Below, one piece after another: positions 25,402 to 33,863 of a DNA stretch of 64,000 nucleotides (the stretch's first letter is position 1; the number at the start of each line of letters is the position of its first letter). The notes under the pieces were generated by a model. That model was not told the DNA's origin, searched no databases, and saw only the letters and a list, made by a program, of their open reading frames with translations. Origin of the DNA: DATGUN01 sp035301285 (GTDB lineage Bacteria > Bacillota > Bacilli > Bacillales > Amphibacillaceae); contig DATGUN010000007.1 in the NCBI GenBank assembly GCA_035301285.1, positions 124,001 through 188,000 on the forward strand. The letters are read 5' to 3'. A program made the translations under genes and the position numbers.

Positions 25402-26484
25402 ATGACACAAATAGTTTCCATAGGTCTAGGTGTTCCAGAACATCATTTCCCGCAAAGCATGGCAAAAGACTTTGTCAAACATATATTTTCACATGATGAA
25501 GAAACAATGGCGAAGTATTTACCTGTATTCGATCACGCCGCTGTTCACGAACGCCAGCTAGCAGTGGATAGCGCCTGGTTGCAACATGATCATACCTTCC
25601 AAGATCAGAACAACATGTATCAGAAATGTGCCATTGACTATTCTTTAAAGGCAATCGATGACGTACTCTCAAATAATGATTATATCGCAGAAACCATTCC
25701 TTATGACGCATTGGACATGATTATCTTCGTATCAAGCACTGGGATATCTACACCATCTATCTGTGCTCACCTGATGAATGAACGCCCCTTCAGGGAAGAT
25801 GTGTATCGCATGCCACTATGGGGATTGGGATGTGCCGGGGGAGCGATCGGTCTATCAAGGGGAGATGATTGGCTGAAGGCACACCCGACAAAGTCTGCAC
25901 TTGTCATAGGCTGCGAACTGACCAGTCTAACCTTTCAAAAAGACGACCTGCGCATCAGCAACCTGATTGGAACAGCGTTATTCGGAGATGGTGTAGGGGC
26001 TGTATTGATGTTGGGTGATGAATCGCCACTCAGGTCACATGGCAAGTATGAAGGACCACGGATCCTTTCAAGCAGTTCACGGACAAAAAAAGATTCTACT
26101 TCAGTGATGGGATGGGATGTAACGAATAGGGGACTGGAAGTTATTTTTTCCAAAGAAATCCCCAACATGATCGACCCATTCTGGACAAATCATTTACAGA
26201 CTGTATGCAACAGTCATCAATTAGAACTTGAGGAGATCCATTCACTGATAGCACATCCAGGCGGAAAAAAAGTTCTAGCGCGGATGGAAGAGGCGTTAAA
26301 TGTTTCGGCAGATAAGCTCCGTCATTCTTATGCCGTATTGAGGAACCATGGCAATATGTCATCGGCAACGGTCATATACGTATTGAACGAATGGATGAAA
26401 ACAAACATTGATCCTTTTGAACATAGCATATTATGTGCCTTGGGACCGGGATTTTCATCTGAGATAGTCTTGTTGGAGTGGTAG
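25402..26484 (+). CDS. bpsA: Type III polyketide synthase (alkylpyrone synthase BpsA-like)
   Basis: A 360-aa chalcone-synthase-like enzyme. The thiolase-fold catalytic triad is clear: Cys144 in WGLGCAGGAIG, His285 in AHPGGKK and Asn318 in LRNHGNMSS. The B. subtilis homologue (BpsA/BcsA) extends long-chain fatty acyl-CoA with malonyl-CoA to give triketide pyrones and resorcinol-type lipids. The substrate range here is inferred from that family. GGTGATGAC precedes ATG 25402. The next gene, one base away, is the partner methyltransferase, so the two form a conserved two-gene module. Confidence 0.9.
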   Translation: MTQIVSIGLGVPEHHFPQSMAKDFVKHIFSHDEETMAKYLPVFDHAAVHERQLAVDSAWLQHDHTFQDQNNMYQKCAIDYSLKAIDDVLSNNDYIAETIPYDALDMIIFVSSTGISTPSICAHLMNERPFREDVYRMPLWGLGCAGGAIGLSRGDDWLKAHPTKSALVIGCELTSLTFQKDDLRISNLIGTALFGDGVGAVLMLGDESPLRSHGKYEGPRILSSSSRTKKDSTSVMGWDVTNRGLEVIFSKEIPNMIDPFWTNHLQTVCNSHQLELEEIHSLIAHPGGKKVLARMEEALNVSADKLRHSYAVLRNHGNMSSATVIYVLNEWMKTNIDPFEHSILCALGPGFSSEIVLLEW

Positions 26485-26485
26485 A

Positions 26486-27013
26486 ATGCCTGTTTGGATA
26501 ACTGTTATATTGACGCTTATCATCATACAACGTCTAGCTGAATTATGGATTGCCAGGCGAAATGAAAAGAACATGAAAAACCGGGGAGCCCTGGAATTTG
26601 GTCAAAAACACCATAAATGGTTTATTGTTACCCATATCGCATTTTTTGTTGCCATCATTCTTGAGATGAAGGTGCCTGGGCATATGGCTACAAACATAAA
26701 CCCCTTTTTCATGACGCTTTTCCTTGCGACACAAGTGTTAAGAATATGGTGTATCACTAGCCTTGGCATGTATTGGAACACGAAAATAATCATTTTACCG
26801 GATCGTACCCTCGTCAAAAAAGGACCTTATAAATATATAGCGCATCCTAATTATATCATTGTCGGGGTGGAACTTTGCGTAATCCCGCTTCTGTTCGGGA
26901 CATTTGTCACAGCACTTATTTTCCCGTTGATCCATATTCTTTTGCTGACGGTCCGTATTCCCATTGAAAATAAAGCACTGAAGTCTCTGTCATCAGCTGA
27001 TATACAACGATAA
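26486..27013 (+). CDS. ypbQ: Isoprenylcysteine carboxyl methyltransferase-family protein (YpbQ/BpsB)
   Basis: A 175-aa membrane methyltransferase of the ICMT/PEMT type, with about four to five hydrophobic helices. The C-terminal SAM-binding region includes GPYKYIAHPNYIIV, the usual RHPxY-like signature. In B. subtilis the homologue (YpbQ, BpsB) O-methylates the alkylpyrones made by BpsA. Its start lies 1 nt after the bpsA stop, and it is followed by a bidirectional terminator. Confidence 0.88.
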   Translation: MPVWITVILTLIIIQRLAELWIARRNEKNMKNRGALEFGQKHHKWFIVTHIAFFVAIILEMKVPGHMATNINPFFMTLFLATQVLRIWCITSLGMYWNTKIIILPDRTLVKKGPYKYIAHPNYIIVGVELCVIPLLFGTFVTALIFPLIHILLLTVRIPIENKALKSLSSADIQR

Positions 27014-27036
27014 ATTGGGGGGAGTGGGGAGATTAA

Positions 27037-27067
27037 AAAAACGGTAATCCCGAAGATTACCGTTTTC
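27037..27067. terminator. Bidirectional terminator between ypbQ and csp
   Basis: AAAACGGTAATC and GATTACCGTTTT form a perfect 12-bp stem with A- and T-rich sides, placed between converging genes. Confidence 0.88.
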
Positions 27068-27079
27068 ATCTATGATTTC

Positions 27080-27280
27080 TTATTTTTTTACAACATTTGC
27101 AGCTTGTGGTCCACGTTCACCTTCAACGATTTCAAATTCCACTTCCTGACCTTCTTCCAACGTTTTGAAGCCTTCTTCTTGGATAGCAGAATAATGTACG
27201 AAAACATCATTGTCTTCTTCCAATTGAATAAAGCCATAGCCTTTTTCCGCATTGAACCATTTTACTACTCCATTTTCCAT
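27080..27280 (-). CDS. Cold shock protein (CspA/CspD family)
   Basis: A 66-aa single-strand nucleic-acid-binding protein. RNP1 (KGYGFIQ) and RNP2 (DVFVHYS) are intact, and the length is typical. It acts as an RNA chaperone. The ribosome site AGGAGG is strong. A 155-160 nt leader separates the start from a good promoter, as is usual for cold-shock mRNAs whose leaders change structure with temperature. Paralogues cspB, cspC and cspD cannot be told apart from the sequence alone. Confidence 0.93.
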   Translation of the reverse strand: MENGVVKWFNAEKGYGFIQLEEDNDVFVHYSAIQEEGFKTLEEGQEVEFEIVEGERGPQAANVVKK

Positions 27281-27445
27281 GTAAATAATCCTCCTAAAAA
27301 CTGTTCACGTCAAAACGTGTATTAACAAAGCAGATGGTGGGAATTAAAAAAGCACCTTCGTATAGAATGGTGGGACACTATTACATCCACTTCTATAGAA
27401 GCTGCCTGTCTATAATAAGCCCATACATCCTCTTCGCTTGTGTCT

Positions 27446-27474
27446 AATATAGCCCATTTTGTAAATGTAGTCAA
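27446..27474 (-). promoter_or_regulatory. Promoter of the cold shock gene
   Basis: On the minus strand TTGACT (27474-27469) and TATATT (27451-27446) are separated by 17 bp. The predicted start near 27439 gives a leader of about 158 nt with a TTCTATAGAA palindrome inside. Confidence 0.65.
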
Positions 27475-27513
27475 GAAATTCTTTTATATTCTGCCAATTC
27501 CGTTTTCATTTTC

Positions 27514-27541
27514 TTGAATTAAATCAAAGAATGATTATATT
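27514..27541 (+). promoter_or_regulatory. Possible promoter of fhs
   Basis: TTGAAT (27514-27519) and TATATT (27536-27541) are spaced by 16 bp, about 70 bp before the fhs start. The 333-bp gap between csp and fhs otherwise holds only the two divergent leaders. Confidence 0.4.
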
Positions 27542-27613
27542 ATTCTAAAAAATATGCTAAAATATATAAATATACGGAAGAAAATACATAAAAAGGCAGG
27601 AGGCACATACATA

Positions 27614-29284
27614 ATGAAAACAGATATTGATATTGCACAGGAAGCGACACTCAAACCGATTCAATCAATTGCTGAAAATCTAGGTTTGAACAATGATGAC
27701 TGGGAGCCTTACGGTCATACAAAAGCCAAGTTATCCCATGACCTCATGGAAACCAGAAAAGATGCAAACGATGGAAAAGTCATTTTGGTAACCTCCATCA
27801 ATCCAACGCCAGCAGGGGAGGGCAAATCAACTGTAACCGTCGGGTTGGGACAAGCACTCAATAAAATTGATAAAAAAGCGGTCATTGCTCTGAGAGAACC
27901 TTCACTCGGCCCTGTGATGGGGATGAAAGGCGGGGCTGCAGGCGGTGGTTATTCACAGGTACTTCCGATGGATGATATCAACCTCCATTTCACAGGTGAT
28001 CTGCACGCCATAACAAGTGCCAATAATGCTCTTAGCGCACTCATCGATAACCATATTCAACGCGGGAATGATTTGAATATCGATCCCAGAAGAATCGAGT
28101 GGAAACGCGTTATGGACATGAATGATCGTGTACTCCGTGAAATTGTCGTCGGATTGGGCGGGCCATTACGGGGGGTCCCAAGACAGGATGGGTTTACAAT
28201 TACAGTGGCTTCTGAAATCATGGCCATCTTATGTCTTTCCTCCAGTCTGTCCGATTTAAAGGAACGTATTTCAAAGATTGTGATTGGCTATACGTATGAT
28301 GAGGAACCGATTACCGTTAAAGATCTGAAAGTAGAAGGCGCACTGACATTACTCCTGAAAGATGCCCTGAAACCGAATTTGGTACAGACGACCGAAAATA
28401 CTCCCGCCATCATTCATGGTGGCCCATTCGCCAATATCGCACACGGCTGCAATAGTCTGATAGCCACCAAAACTGCTGCCAAGCTGGGTGATTACGTTGT
28501 AACTGAAGCCGGATTCGGAGCCGACCTTGGAGCTGAAAAGTTTCTGGATATCAAATCAAGAGCAGGCGGGTTCGATACGTCCGCCGTTGTCATCGTTGCC
28601 ACCGTCAGAGCACTTAAGATGCATGGTGGTGTCCCGAAAGATCAATTGACAACCGAAAATCTTGCTGCACTTGAAAAAGGGATGGCAAATTTACAGAAGC
28701 ATATTGAAACGATCGAGTATTTCGGACTTCCTTTTGTTGTCGCCATTAATGAATTCCCGACCGACACACCAGCAGAAGTAGATTATATTCGCGAGTGGTG
28801 TGCGACTAGAAATGTAGACGTCGCCAAAACCGATGTTTGGAAAAAAGGTGGGGAAGGGGCGATTGACCTAGCAGAAAAAGTCATACAAAAATCTGAAACC
28901 CCTGTCACAGACTTTAAACGCATATATGATGTCGAAGAGCCTTTGGATGAAAAAATCCGAAAAATAGCCCAAGTTGTATATGGGGCTGATGATATTGAAC
29001 TGTCACCGAAGGCGCAAAAGCAAATTGCCTTTTTCGAAAAACAGGGCTGGGGGAATCTGCCTGTATGTATGGCAAAAACGCAATATTCACTTTCGGATAA
29101 CCCAGACCTGATCGGGCGACCATCGGGCTTCACGGTCAATATAAGAGAATTGGAACCGTCGATCGGAGCCGGTTTCATCGTTGTTTTAACAGGAGCGATG
29201 ATGACCATGCCTGGTCTTCCGAAACATCCGGCAGCACTCGATATGGATGTGACCGATGATGGAAAGGTGACCGGGTTGTTCTGA
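27614..29284 (+). CDS. fhs: Formate-tetrahydrofolate ligase
   Basis: Fhs makes 10-formyl-tetrahydrofolate from formate, THF and ATP, feeding one-carbon metabolism. The 556-aa product is of normal length. It has the P-loop TPAGEGKST (about residues 70-78) and the conserved REPSLGPVMGMKGGAAGGGY. ATG 27614 follows CAGGAGG; an upstream in-frame ATG adds 20 residues without a ribosome site. Its stop overlaps the next gene (TGATGG), so an HD hydrolase is coupled to it. Confidence 0.95.
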   Translation: MKTDIDIAQEATLKPIQSIAENLGLNNDDWEPYGHTKAKLSHDLMETRKDANDGKVILVTSINPTPAGEGKSTVTVGLGQALNKIDKKAVIALREPSLGPVMGMKGGAAGGGYSQVLPMDDINLHFTGDLHAITSANNALSALIDNHIQRGNDLNIDPRRIEWKRVMDMNDRVLREIVVGLGGPLRGVPRQDGFTITVASEIMAILCLSSSLSDLKERISKIVIGYTYDEEPITVKDLKVEGALTLLLKDALKPNLVQTTENTPAIIHGGPFANIAHGCNSLIATKTAAKLGDYVVTEAGFGADLGAEKFLDIKSRAGGFDTSAVVIVATVRALKMHGGVPKDQLTTENLAALEKGMANLQKHIETIEYFGLPFVVAINEFPTDTPAEVDYIREWCATRNVDVAKTDVWKKGGEGAIDLAEKVIQKSETPVTDFKRIYDVEEPLDEKIRKIAQVVYGADDIELSPKAQKQIAFFEKQGWGNLPVCMAKTQYSLSDNPDLIGRPSGFTVNIRELEPSIGAGFIVVLTGAMMTMPGLPKHPAALDMDVTDDGKVTGLF

Positions 29285-29886
29285 TGGATAGAGAAACACA
29301 GATAAACGCCATTGACCGGTATATCCAATCTTTATTCACACATGATTCAACTGGTCATGATGTATACCATATGAGACGAGTCGCAAACCTTGCTAAATCG
29401 ATTGCCATAGATGAACAAGCCAATATATTTCTAGTGGAAGCAGGCGCTCTTTTACATGATATCGGTGATAAAAAGTTATTCCCGGATCCCAGTCAGTCGA
29501 TCAGAGACATGAAGGAATTTCTTTTTTCGATTGACTTATCCGATGACGATGTTCATGTGCTGGAAGATATGATTGCGGATATATCGTTCAGTAAAGGAGC
29601 TGTTCCCATTGGATTGGAAGGCAAAATCATCCAGGATGCCGATCGTCTTGATGCGATTGGTGCCGTTGGTATCGCGCGGACCTTTGCATTTGGCGGGGCG
29701 CACGGGCAGTCGATTTACAGTCCGAAAGATAAACGAACATCCATCCATCATTTCTATGATAAATTATTGAAACTGAAAGATACCCTGCATACACGGAAAG
29801 CTAAAGAACTGGCCGAAAAAAGACATCAATTTCTTCATACTTTCCTGGAGCAATTTTTCAATGAATGGAAATTTAAAAATGAATAG
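29284..29886 (+). CDS. ypgQ: HD-domain phosphohydrolase, YpgQ-like
   Basis: A 200-aa HD-superfamily metal-dependent phosphohydrolase. The HD motif is visible as H...LLHDIGD (about residues 53-60), with an upstream HDVYHMRRV histidine and a later QDADRLDAIGAVGIARTF aspartate. The B. subtilis homologue YpgQ is reported to have pyrophosphohydrolase activity on nucleotides. The physiological substrate is unknown. ATG overlaps the fhs stop, so it is translationally coupled to fhs here. Confidence 0.85.
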   Translation: MDRETQINAIDRYIQSLFTHDSTGHDVYHMRRVANLAKSIAIDEQANIFLVEAGALLHDIGDKKLFPDPSQSIRDMKEFLFSIDLSDDDVHVLEDMIADISFSKGAVPIGLEGKIIQDADRLDAIGAVGIARTFAFGGAHGQSIYSPKDKRTSIHHFYDKLLKLKDTLHTRKAKELAEKRHQFLHTFLEQFFNEWKFKNE

Positions 29887-29898
29887 ATGATACAGAAT

Positions 29899-29970
29899 GG
29901 AAACAAGAAGCTGATCATGACAATGCCGCTCATCTCCAAACGAGCGACATTTTGATCAGCGCTTGTTTCC
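29899..29970. terminator. Long stem-loop between converging genes
   Basis: GGAAACAAG (29899-29907) pairs with CTTGTTTCC (29962-29970). GCTGATCA pairs with TGATCAGC, then AATG with CATT and CGCTC with GAGCG inside. About 26 bp pair in 72 nt. It lies between the HD gene (+) and the NlpC/P60 gene (-). The T-tract is poor, so it is an unusual terminator or a structured 3' end. Confidence 0.6.
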
Positions 29971-29979
29971 GTTTCATGA

Positions 29980-31095
29980 CTACTGGATGCGTTTAGCGCC
30001 TATATACCGTTCTTGCCAATATGATTCACCCAGTTCACTTTTTGTCACACCGTTTGATTCACTCGCATGTATGAATTCACCATTTCCTAAATAGACGCCC
30101 ATATGCGAAGGGCCGGGTTGGTATGTCTCAAAAAACACCAAGTCCCCAACAGAAGGTTCATTGACTGGATCAGCAAAGTTCCAGATATCACTGACTGTCC
30201 GTGGGGTCGTTATTCCTTGTTCCTCGTAGATATAATGAATGAAACCACTGCAATCAAATCCACCGACAGAATCACCGCCCCAGACATAAGGTGTATCAAT
30301 CAAGCTTTGGGCGGTCTCAATCACTGATGGTGTCTCTTTTGCTTCAACCTGTTGAATATCACCTTCTTCGGATTCCGCTTCTGTATCCGCATCTTCTTCA
30401 TCCACATCTGTTTTTTTCACATTGTCAGCTGCATCGGTATTTTCAGCGTCTATATCGTCCGTTTCTGTAAAAGTTTCATCTGCTTCTTCCGCTTCTAGAT
30501 CATCCATTTCTGTCTGGGTATCGTCCGTGTCCTCGTATAACTGTTCCATATCCTCTTCAGTCACTTCATCTGTCAATGATAACCCATGTTCTTCTTCAGC
30601 GATCTCCAGAGCTTTTGTTGTAAGCGGGCCGTAAATACCATCTATTTCACCTTCATAATAGCCAAAGTATTTCAAGGATTCTTGTATGATTTCGACATCT
30701 GCATTATGCATCCCTGGTTGAACAGAGCCGGATAATTCTTTCAGCTGATCAAGATATAATTGTTTTTCAGCATAAATCAGGTCTTCTTTAGTCGAGCGGT
30801 CCACTTCGCCACTCACATCGATACCACGTTCTTTTTGAAATTTTTTTAAAGAGTACTCGGTGAATACCCCGTACTCACCATCAATATGATCATCGTAATA
30901 CGATAAAGTTTGCAATTTTCGCTGCACAATACGGACCATCTGGCCATGCTCACCATATTGCATATCGTCTGCTTCCAACAGCATATTATTATCCATAACA
31001 GGATAGGCATCGACATATACCACCAATGGTTGGCTCAAAACATAACTATACAATAAGGAACGCTTCACTACTTGCCCTGTAGTCCCATTTAGCAT
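29980..31095 (-). CDS. Secreted NlpC/P60 peptidoglycan hydrolase with two peptidoglycan-binding domains
   Basis: A 371-aa exported DL-endopeptidase-type wall hydrolase. Order: hydrophobic N-terminus (about 14-31, possible cleavage near YVDA), PG_binding_1 domain (about 45-105), and a second one (about 125-185) with YYEGEIDGIYGPLTTKAL. An acidic Asp/Glu/Thr-rich linker (about 190-255) precedes a C-terminal NlpC/P60 domain. Catalytic Cys is in FDCSGFIHYIY, and His in SHMGVYLGNGEFIHAS. The start is ATG 31095, 8 nt after GGAG; ATG 31113 lies before that site. No gene name is certain. Confidence 0.88.
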   Translation of the reverse strand: MLNGTTGQVVKRSLLYSYVLSQPLVVYVDAYPVMDNNMLLEADDMQYGEHGQMVRIVQRKLQTLSYYDDHIDGEYGVFTEYSLKKFQKERGIDVSGEVDRSTKEDLIYAEKQLYLDQLKELSGSVQPGMHNADVEIIQESLKYFGYYEGEIDGIYGPLTTKALEIAEEEHGLSLTDEVTEEDMEQLYEDTDDTQTEMDDLEAEEADETFTETDDIDAENTDAADNVKKTDVDEEDADTEAESEEGDIQQVEAKETPSVIETAQSLIDTPYVWGGDSVGGFDCSGFIHYIYEEQGITTPRTVSDIWNFADPVNEPSVGDLVFFETYQPGPSHMGVYLGNGEFIHASESNGVTKSELGESYWQERYIGAKRIQ

Positions 31096-31246
31096 GCAAT
31101 TATCTCCTTTCACATATTTCCTCTAATCACTTTTATGACAGGATACATGTATTTATTCACTTATCTGAGTTACGTTTATGTTACAATGAATGCAATATAT
31201 CTTATGCTAAACATCAAATAGATAAAAGAATAGAAAGGGATATACT

Positions 31247-31735
31247 ATGATTTCTTTACTTGTGGCAATGGACAAAAACCATGTTATAGGCTTGAATAAT
31301 GATTTACCCTGGCGTTTGCCCAATGATCTGAAGTTTTTCAAACAGACGACAACAGGCAATACCATCATCATGGGACGAAAAACGTATGAATCGATAGGTA
31401 AACCGTTACCCAACCGCAAAAGTGTTGTCTTAACCAAAGGCGGTGGGGACTATCCATCCGAAGTTGATGTGATCAGCGACATTGAATCGATTCATGAATA
31501 TGACAAGAAGCAACCGGATAAAGAACTGTTCGTTATAGGCGGAGCAAATGTCTTTAAACAAGTGCTGCCGTTTGCCGATCGCATGTACGTTACACTTATC
31601 GATGAAGCCTTCTCAGGTGATACTTTTTTTCCAGCGTTTTCCGAAGCGGATTGGAAGTTGACCAAACAGGAAAAAGGAGAAAAAAACGAAAAGAATCCTT
31701 ATGATTATTATTTTCTGCAATATGACCGGAAATGA
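31247..31735 (+). CDS. dfrA: Dihydrofolate reductase
   Basis: DHFR reduces dihydrofolate to THF with NADPH and is the target of trimethoprim. The 162-aa product has AMDKNHVIGLNNDLPW, the catalytic Asp27 in RLPNDLKFF, and the NADPH-binding IIMGRKTYESIGKPLPNR. GELFVIGGANV-like residues lie near 115. No thyA gene precedes it, unlike the thyA-dfrA pair of many Firmicutes. The ribosome site is AGAAAGGGAT. Confidence 0.95.
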   Translation: MISLLVAMDKNHVIGLNNDLPWRLPNDLKFFKQTTTGNTIIMGRKTYESIGKPLPNRKSVVLTKGGGDYPSEVDVISDIESIHEYDKKQPDKELFVIGGANVFKQVLPFADRMYVTLIDEAFSGDTFFPAFSEADWKLTKQEKGEKNEKNPYDYYFLQYDRK

Positions 31736-31761
31736 GCAGGAGTTAAAAAGGAGGTGTTTTG

Positions 31762-32343
31762 ATGCATAGCTGTGGTGTTGTCCTTTCAGGTGGCAAATCA
31801 TCGCGCATGGGAACAAATAAATCTCTGTTGCAGCTTAACGATGATAAACCCGTCATCCAACATATTTATGATGAGATCAAACACATTTGTGACGACACGA
31901 TTATCGTCACAAATCAGCCTGAACAATACGATTTCCTAAAAGCGACCATGGTAGGGGACAGATATTTTGATATGGGGCCACTTGCCGGCCTGGAAACGGC
32001 AATGTACCATATTGACGCTGATATATACATGATTGCCGCTTGTGACATGCCTTTTATAAATCGTGACATATATACATATCTTGCAAACAAACTTCAATCA
32101 TATGATGCAGTCATCCCTCGTTTCGACAACCAAATGCACCCACTTGCAGGTATTTACCGGAGACATGTGCTTCCGAGCATTCAAAAACAGATTCAATCCC
32201 ATGATTTACGCGTCAAAGGATTCTTTGAAGACATCAACGTCCTTTATGTTGATGATTTTGCATCATTTCCGCAAACGATGGTAGAGAGACACTTTTTCAA
32301 TATGAATGACCCCGCCGAGTTTGAGGAAGCAAAACGACTATAA
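31762..32343 (+). CDS. mobA: Molybdenum cofactor guanylyltransferase MobA
   Basis: MobA transfers GMP from GTP to molybdopterin to make the bis-MGD cofactor of nitrate reductase and related enzymes. The 193-aa product shows the nucleotidyltransferase loop LSGGKSSRMGTNKSLL and the metal-binding CDMPF. ATG 31762 follows AAAAAGGAGGTG with correct spacing, while TTG 31759 is one codon earlier. No other molybdopterin genes are near. It lies between dfrA and the tat genes, and many MGD enzymes are Tat substrates. Confidence 0.9.
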   Translation: MHSCGVVLSGGKSSRMGTNKSLLQLNDDKPVIQHIYDEIKHICDDTIIVTNQPEQYDFLKATMVGDRYFDMGPLAGLETAMYHIDADIYMIAACDMPFINRDIYTYLANKLQSYDAVIPRFDNQMHPLAGIYRRHVLPSIQKQIQSHDLRVKGFFEDINVLYVDDFASFPQTMVERHFFNMNDPAEFEEAKRL

Positions 32344-32443
32344 GTTGATATATCGTATAAAATCATGTTAAACTATAGAAGATAATAGTGAGGTACGAGT
32401 TATTATATATTACTGAAGATAATATGATAAAGAAGGTGTAACG

Positions 32444-32665
32444 ATGCCAAATATAGGTATTCCGAGTTTAATTTTAATCCTTATTGTCGCGTTGATTATC
32501 TTTGGGCCGAAAAAATTGCCCGAGATCGGCAAAGCGGCTGGACAGACTTTACGTGAATTTAAAAAGTCCACCCGTGATATAGCAGATGACGATGATAATG
32601 AAACAACAGACGAAAACAGTACCGGGACAGACAAAGACACCTTTCAAAACACAGAAGATAAATAA
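32444..32665 (+). CDS. tatA: Twin-arginine translocase subunit TatA (first copy)
   Basis: A 73-aa TatA/TatE-type pore subunit with a short N-terminal membrane helix (IPSLILILIVALIIFG), the FGPKKLPEIGKAAG hinge and an amphipathic helix with GQTLREFKKS. The tail is acidic and Thr/Asn-rich. It forms the first of two tandem tatA genes that differ mainly in the tail. The ribosome site is GAAGGTG. It would act with TatC, encoded 300 bp downstream. Confidence 0.94.
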   Translation: MPNIGIPSLILILIVALIIFGPKKLPEIGKAAGQTLREFKKSTRDIADDDDNETTDENSTGTDKDTFQNTEDK

Positions 32666-32684
32666 CATGATGGAGTGATGATAG

Positions 32685-32870
32685 ATGGGATTGGGAAGTA
32701 TCGGATTTCCAAGTTTGATTTTAATTTTGGTTGTGGCATTGATTATTTTTGGACCATCCAAACTGCCTGAAATCGGCAAAGCAGCTGGCCGTACTTTAAA
32801 AGAATTCAAAAGTGCAACAAAAGACATGATGGATGACGATGATACCAAAGATCATGCTGAGGAAAAATAA
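32685..32870 (+). CDS. tatA: Twin-arginine translocase subunit TatA (second copy)
   Basis: A 61-aa TatA paralogue: membrane helix FPSLILILVVALIIFG, hinge FGPSKLPEIGKAAGRTLKEF and a short acidic tail MMDDDDTKDHAEEK. Helix and hinge are nearly identical to the gene 19 bp upstream, so this is a recent or conserved tandem duplication. A stem-loop follows before tatC. Confidence 0.93.
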   Translation: MGLGSIGFPSLILILVVALIIFGPSKLPEIGKAAGRTLKEFKSATKDMMDDDDTKDHAEEK

Positions 32871-32921
32871 CAGTTATATCCAGTAACACGGGTAACAAAG
32901 TCACTTATGATGACAATTCAA

Positions 32922-32955
32922 GGAAGGTGTAGGGGAATACCTTACATCTTCTTTT
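32922..32955 (+). terminator. Stem-loop between tatA2 and tatC
   Basis: GAAGGTGTAGG and CCTTACATCTTC pair with one bulge and one G-T pair, followed by TTTTC. It may attenuate tatC relative to the two tatA genes, in keeping with the higher need for TatA. Confidence 0.6.
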
Positions 32956-32980
32956 CTGCTTAGGTTGGGAGTGTGAACCA

Positions 32981-33742
32981 ATGTCACAAAAAACAAAGCA
33001 AAATCAAGACCGGGAAATGAATGTCATATCCCATATATCGGAACTTAGAAACCGCCTAATCGTAACAGCCATCTTTTTTGTTTTGTTTTTCTTTATCGGA
33101 TTTTATTATGTAAAAGATATTTATGCTTTTTTTGAACATGATTTCGATTTTGATTTTAAACTGACGATCCTCAGCCCTGGTGAAATTATCTGGATTTACT
33201 TTACAATTGCCGGGATTGTAGCGCTTATCTGCACACTTCCGGTGATCATGTTGCAATTGTGGCTATTTATAAGTCCCGGTTTGAAATCCAATGAAAAAAA
33301 AGCGACACTGGCATACATACCGGCAACATTTCTTCTATGTGTCGGCGGGCTTGTTTTTGGTTATTTCTTATTCATTAAATTGATATTGCCGTTTTTACTC
33401 TCGTTAAATAATGATATGTTCCAGGAAATGTTTACAGTATCCAAATATTTTAAGTTCTTATTTCGAATTACGATTCCATTTGCCATTTTATTTGAGATTC
33501 CGATCATCTCCATGTTTCTGACAAGCTTAGGCATCATGACGCCACAGTTTATGCGAAAAACACGTAAATACGCTTATTTCATCTTGTTGATTGTTGGTGC
33601 GCTTGTAACCCCACCGGACATATTTTTGCAATTGGTCGTTGCGGTACCGCTATTCATCATCTATGAAATCAGCATCTATTTATCAAGTGTTGTCTATCGA
33701 AAGAAGGAGCGTAAACATCAAGAATTCATGGAGAAAAGATAA
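32981..33742 (+). CDS. tatC: Twin-arginine translocase subunit TatC
   Basis: TatC is the receptor for folded proteins bearing twin-arginine signals. The 253-aa product has six hydrophobic helices and the conserved N-terminal HISELRNRL segment. The family motif near the second loop (FISPGLKSNEKK) and GALVTPPDIFLQL in the last third are present. The start ATG lies after GGGAGTG. QcrA at 590-1105 is a likely client. Confidence 0.95.
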   Translation: MSQKTKQNQDREMNVISHISELRNRLIVTAIFFVLFFFIGFYYVKDIYAFFEHDFDFDFKLTILSPGEIIWIYFTIAGIVALICTLPVIMLQLWLFISPGLKSNEKKATLAYIPATFLLCVGGLVFGYFLFIKLILPFLLSLNNDMFQEMFTVSKYFKFLFRITIPFAILFEIPIISMFLTSLGIMTPQFMRKTRKYAYFILLIVGALVTPPDIFLQLVVAVPLFIIYEISIYLSSVVYRKKERKHQEFMEKR

Positions 33743-33863
33743 AGCGAAAGCTCATTCGTGCAGTGTACTGCCTTATTAAAGCTGATAAAAAACTGAACCC
33801 GCCAATGCAATCTTTTCCAGGCGTTAAAAACAGGTACCCAAAACGGATGAAGGAGTGATGGCA

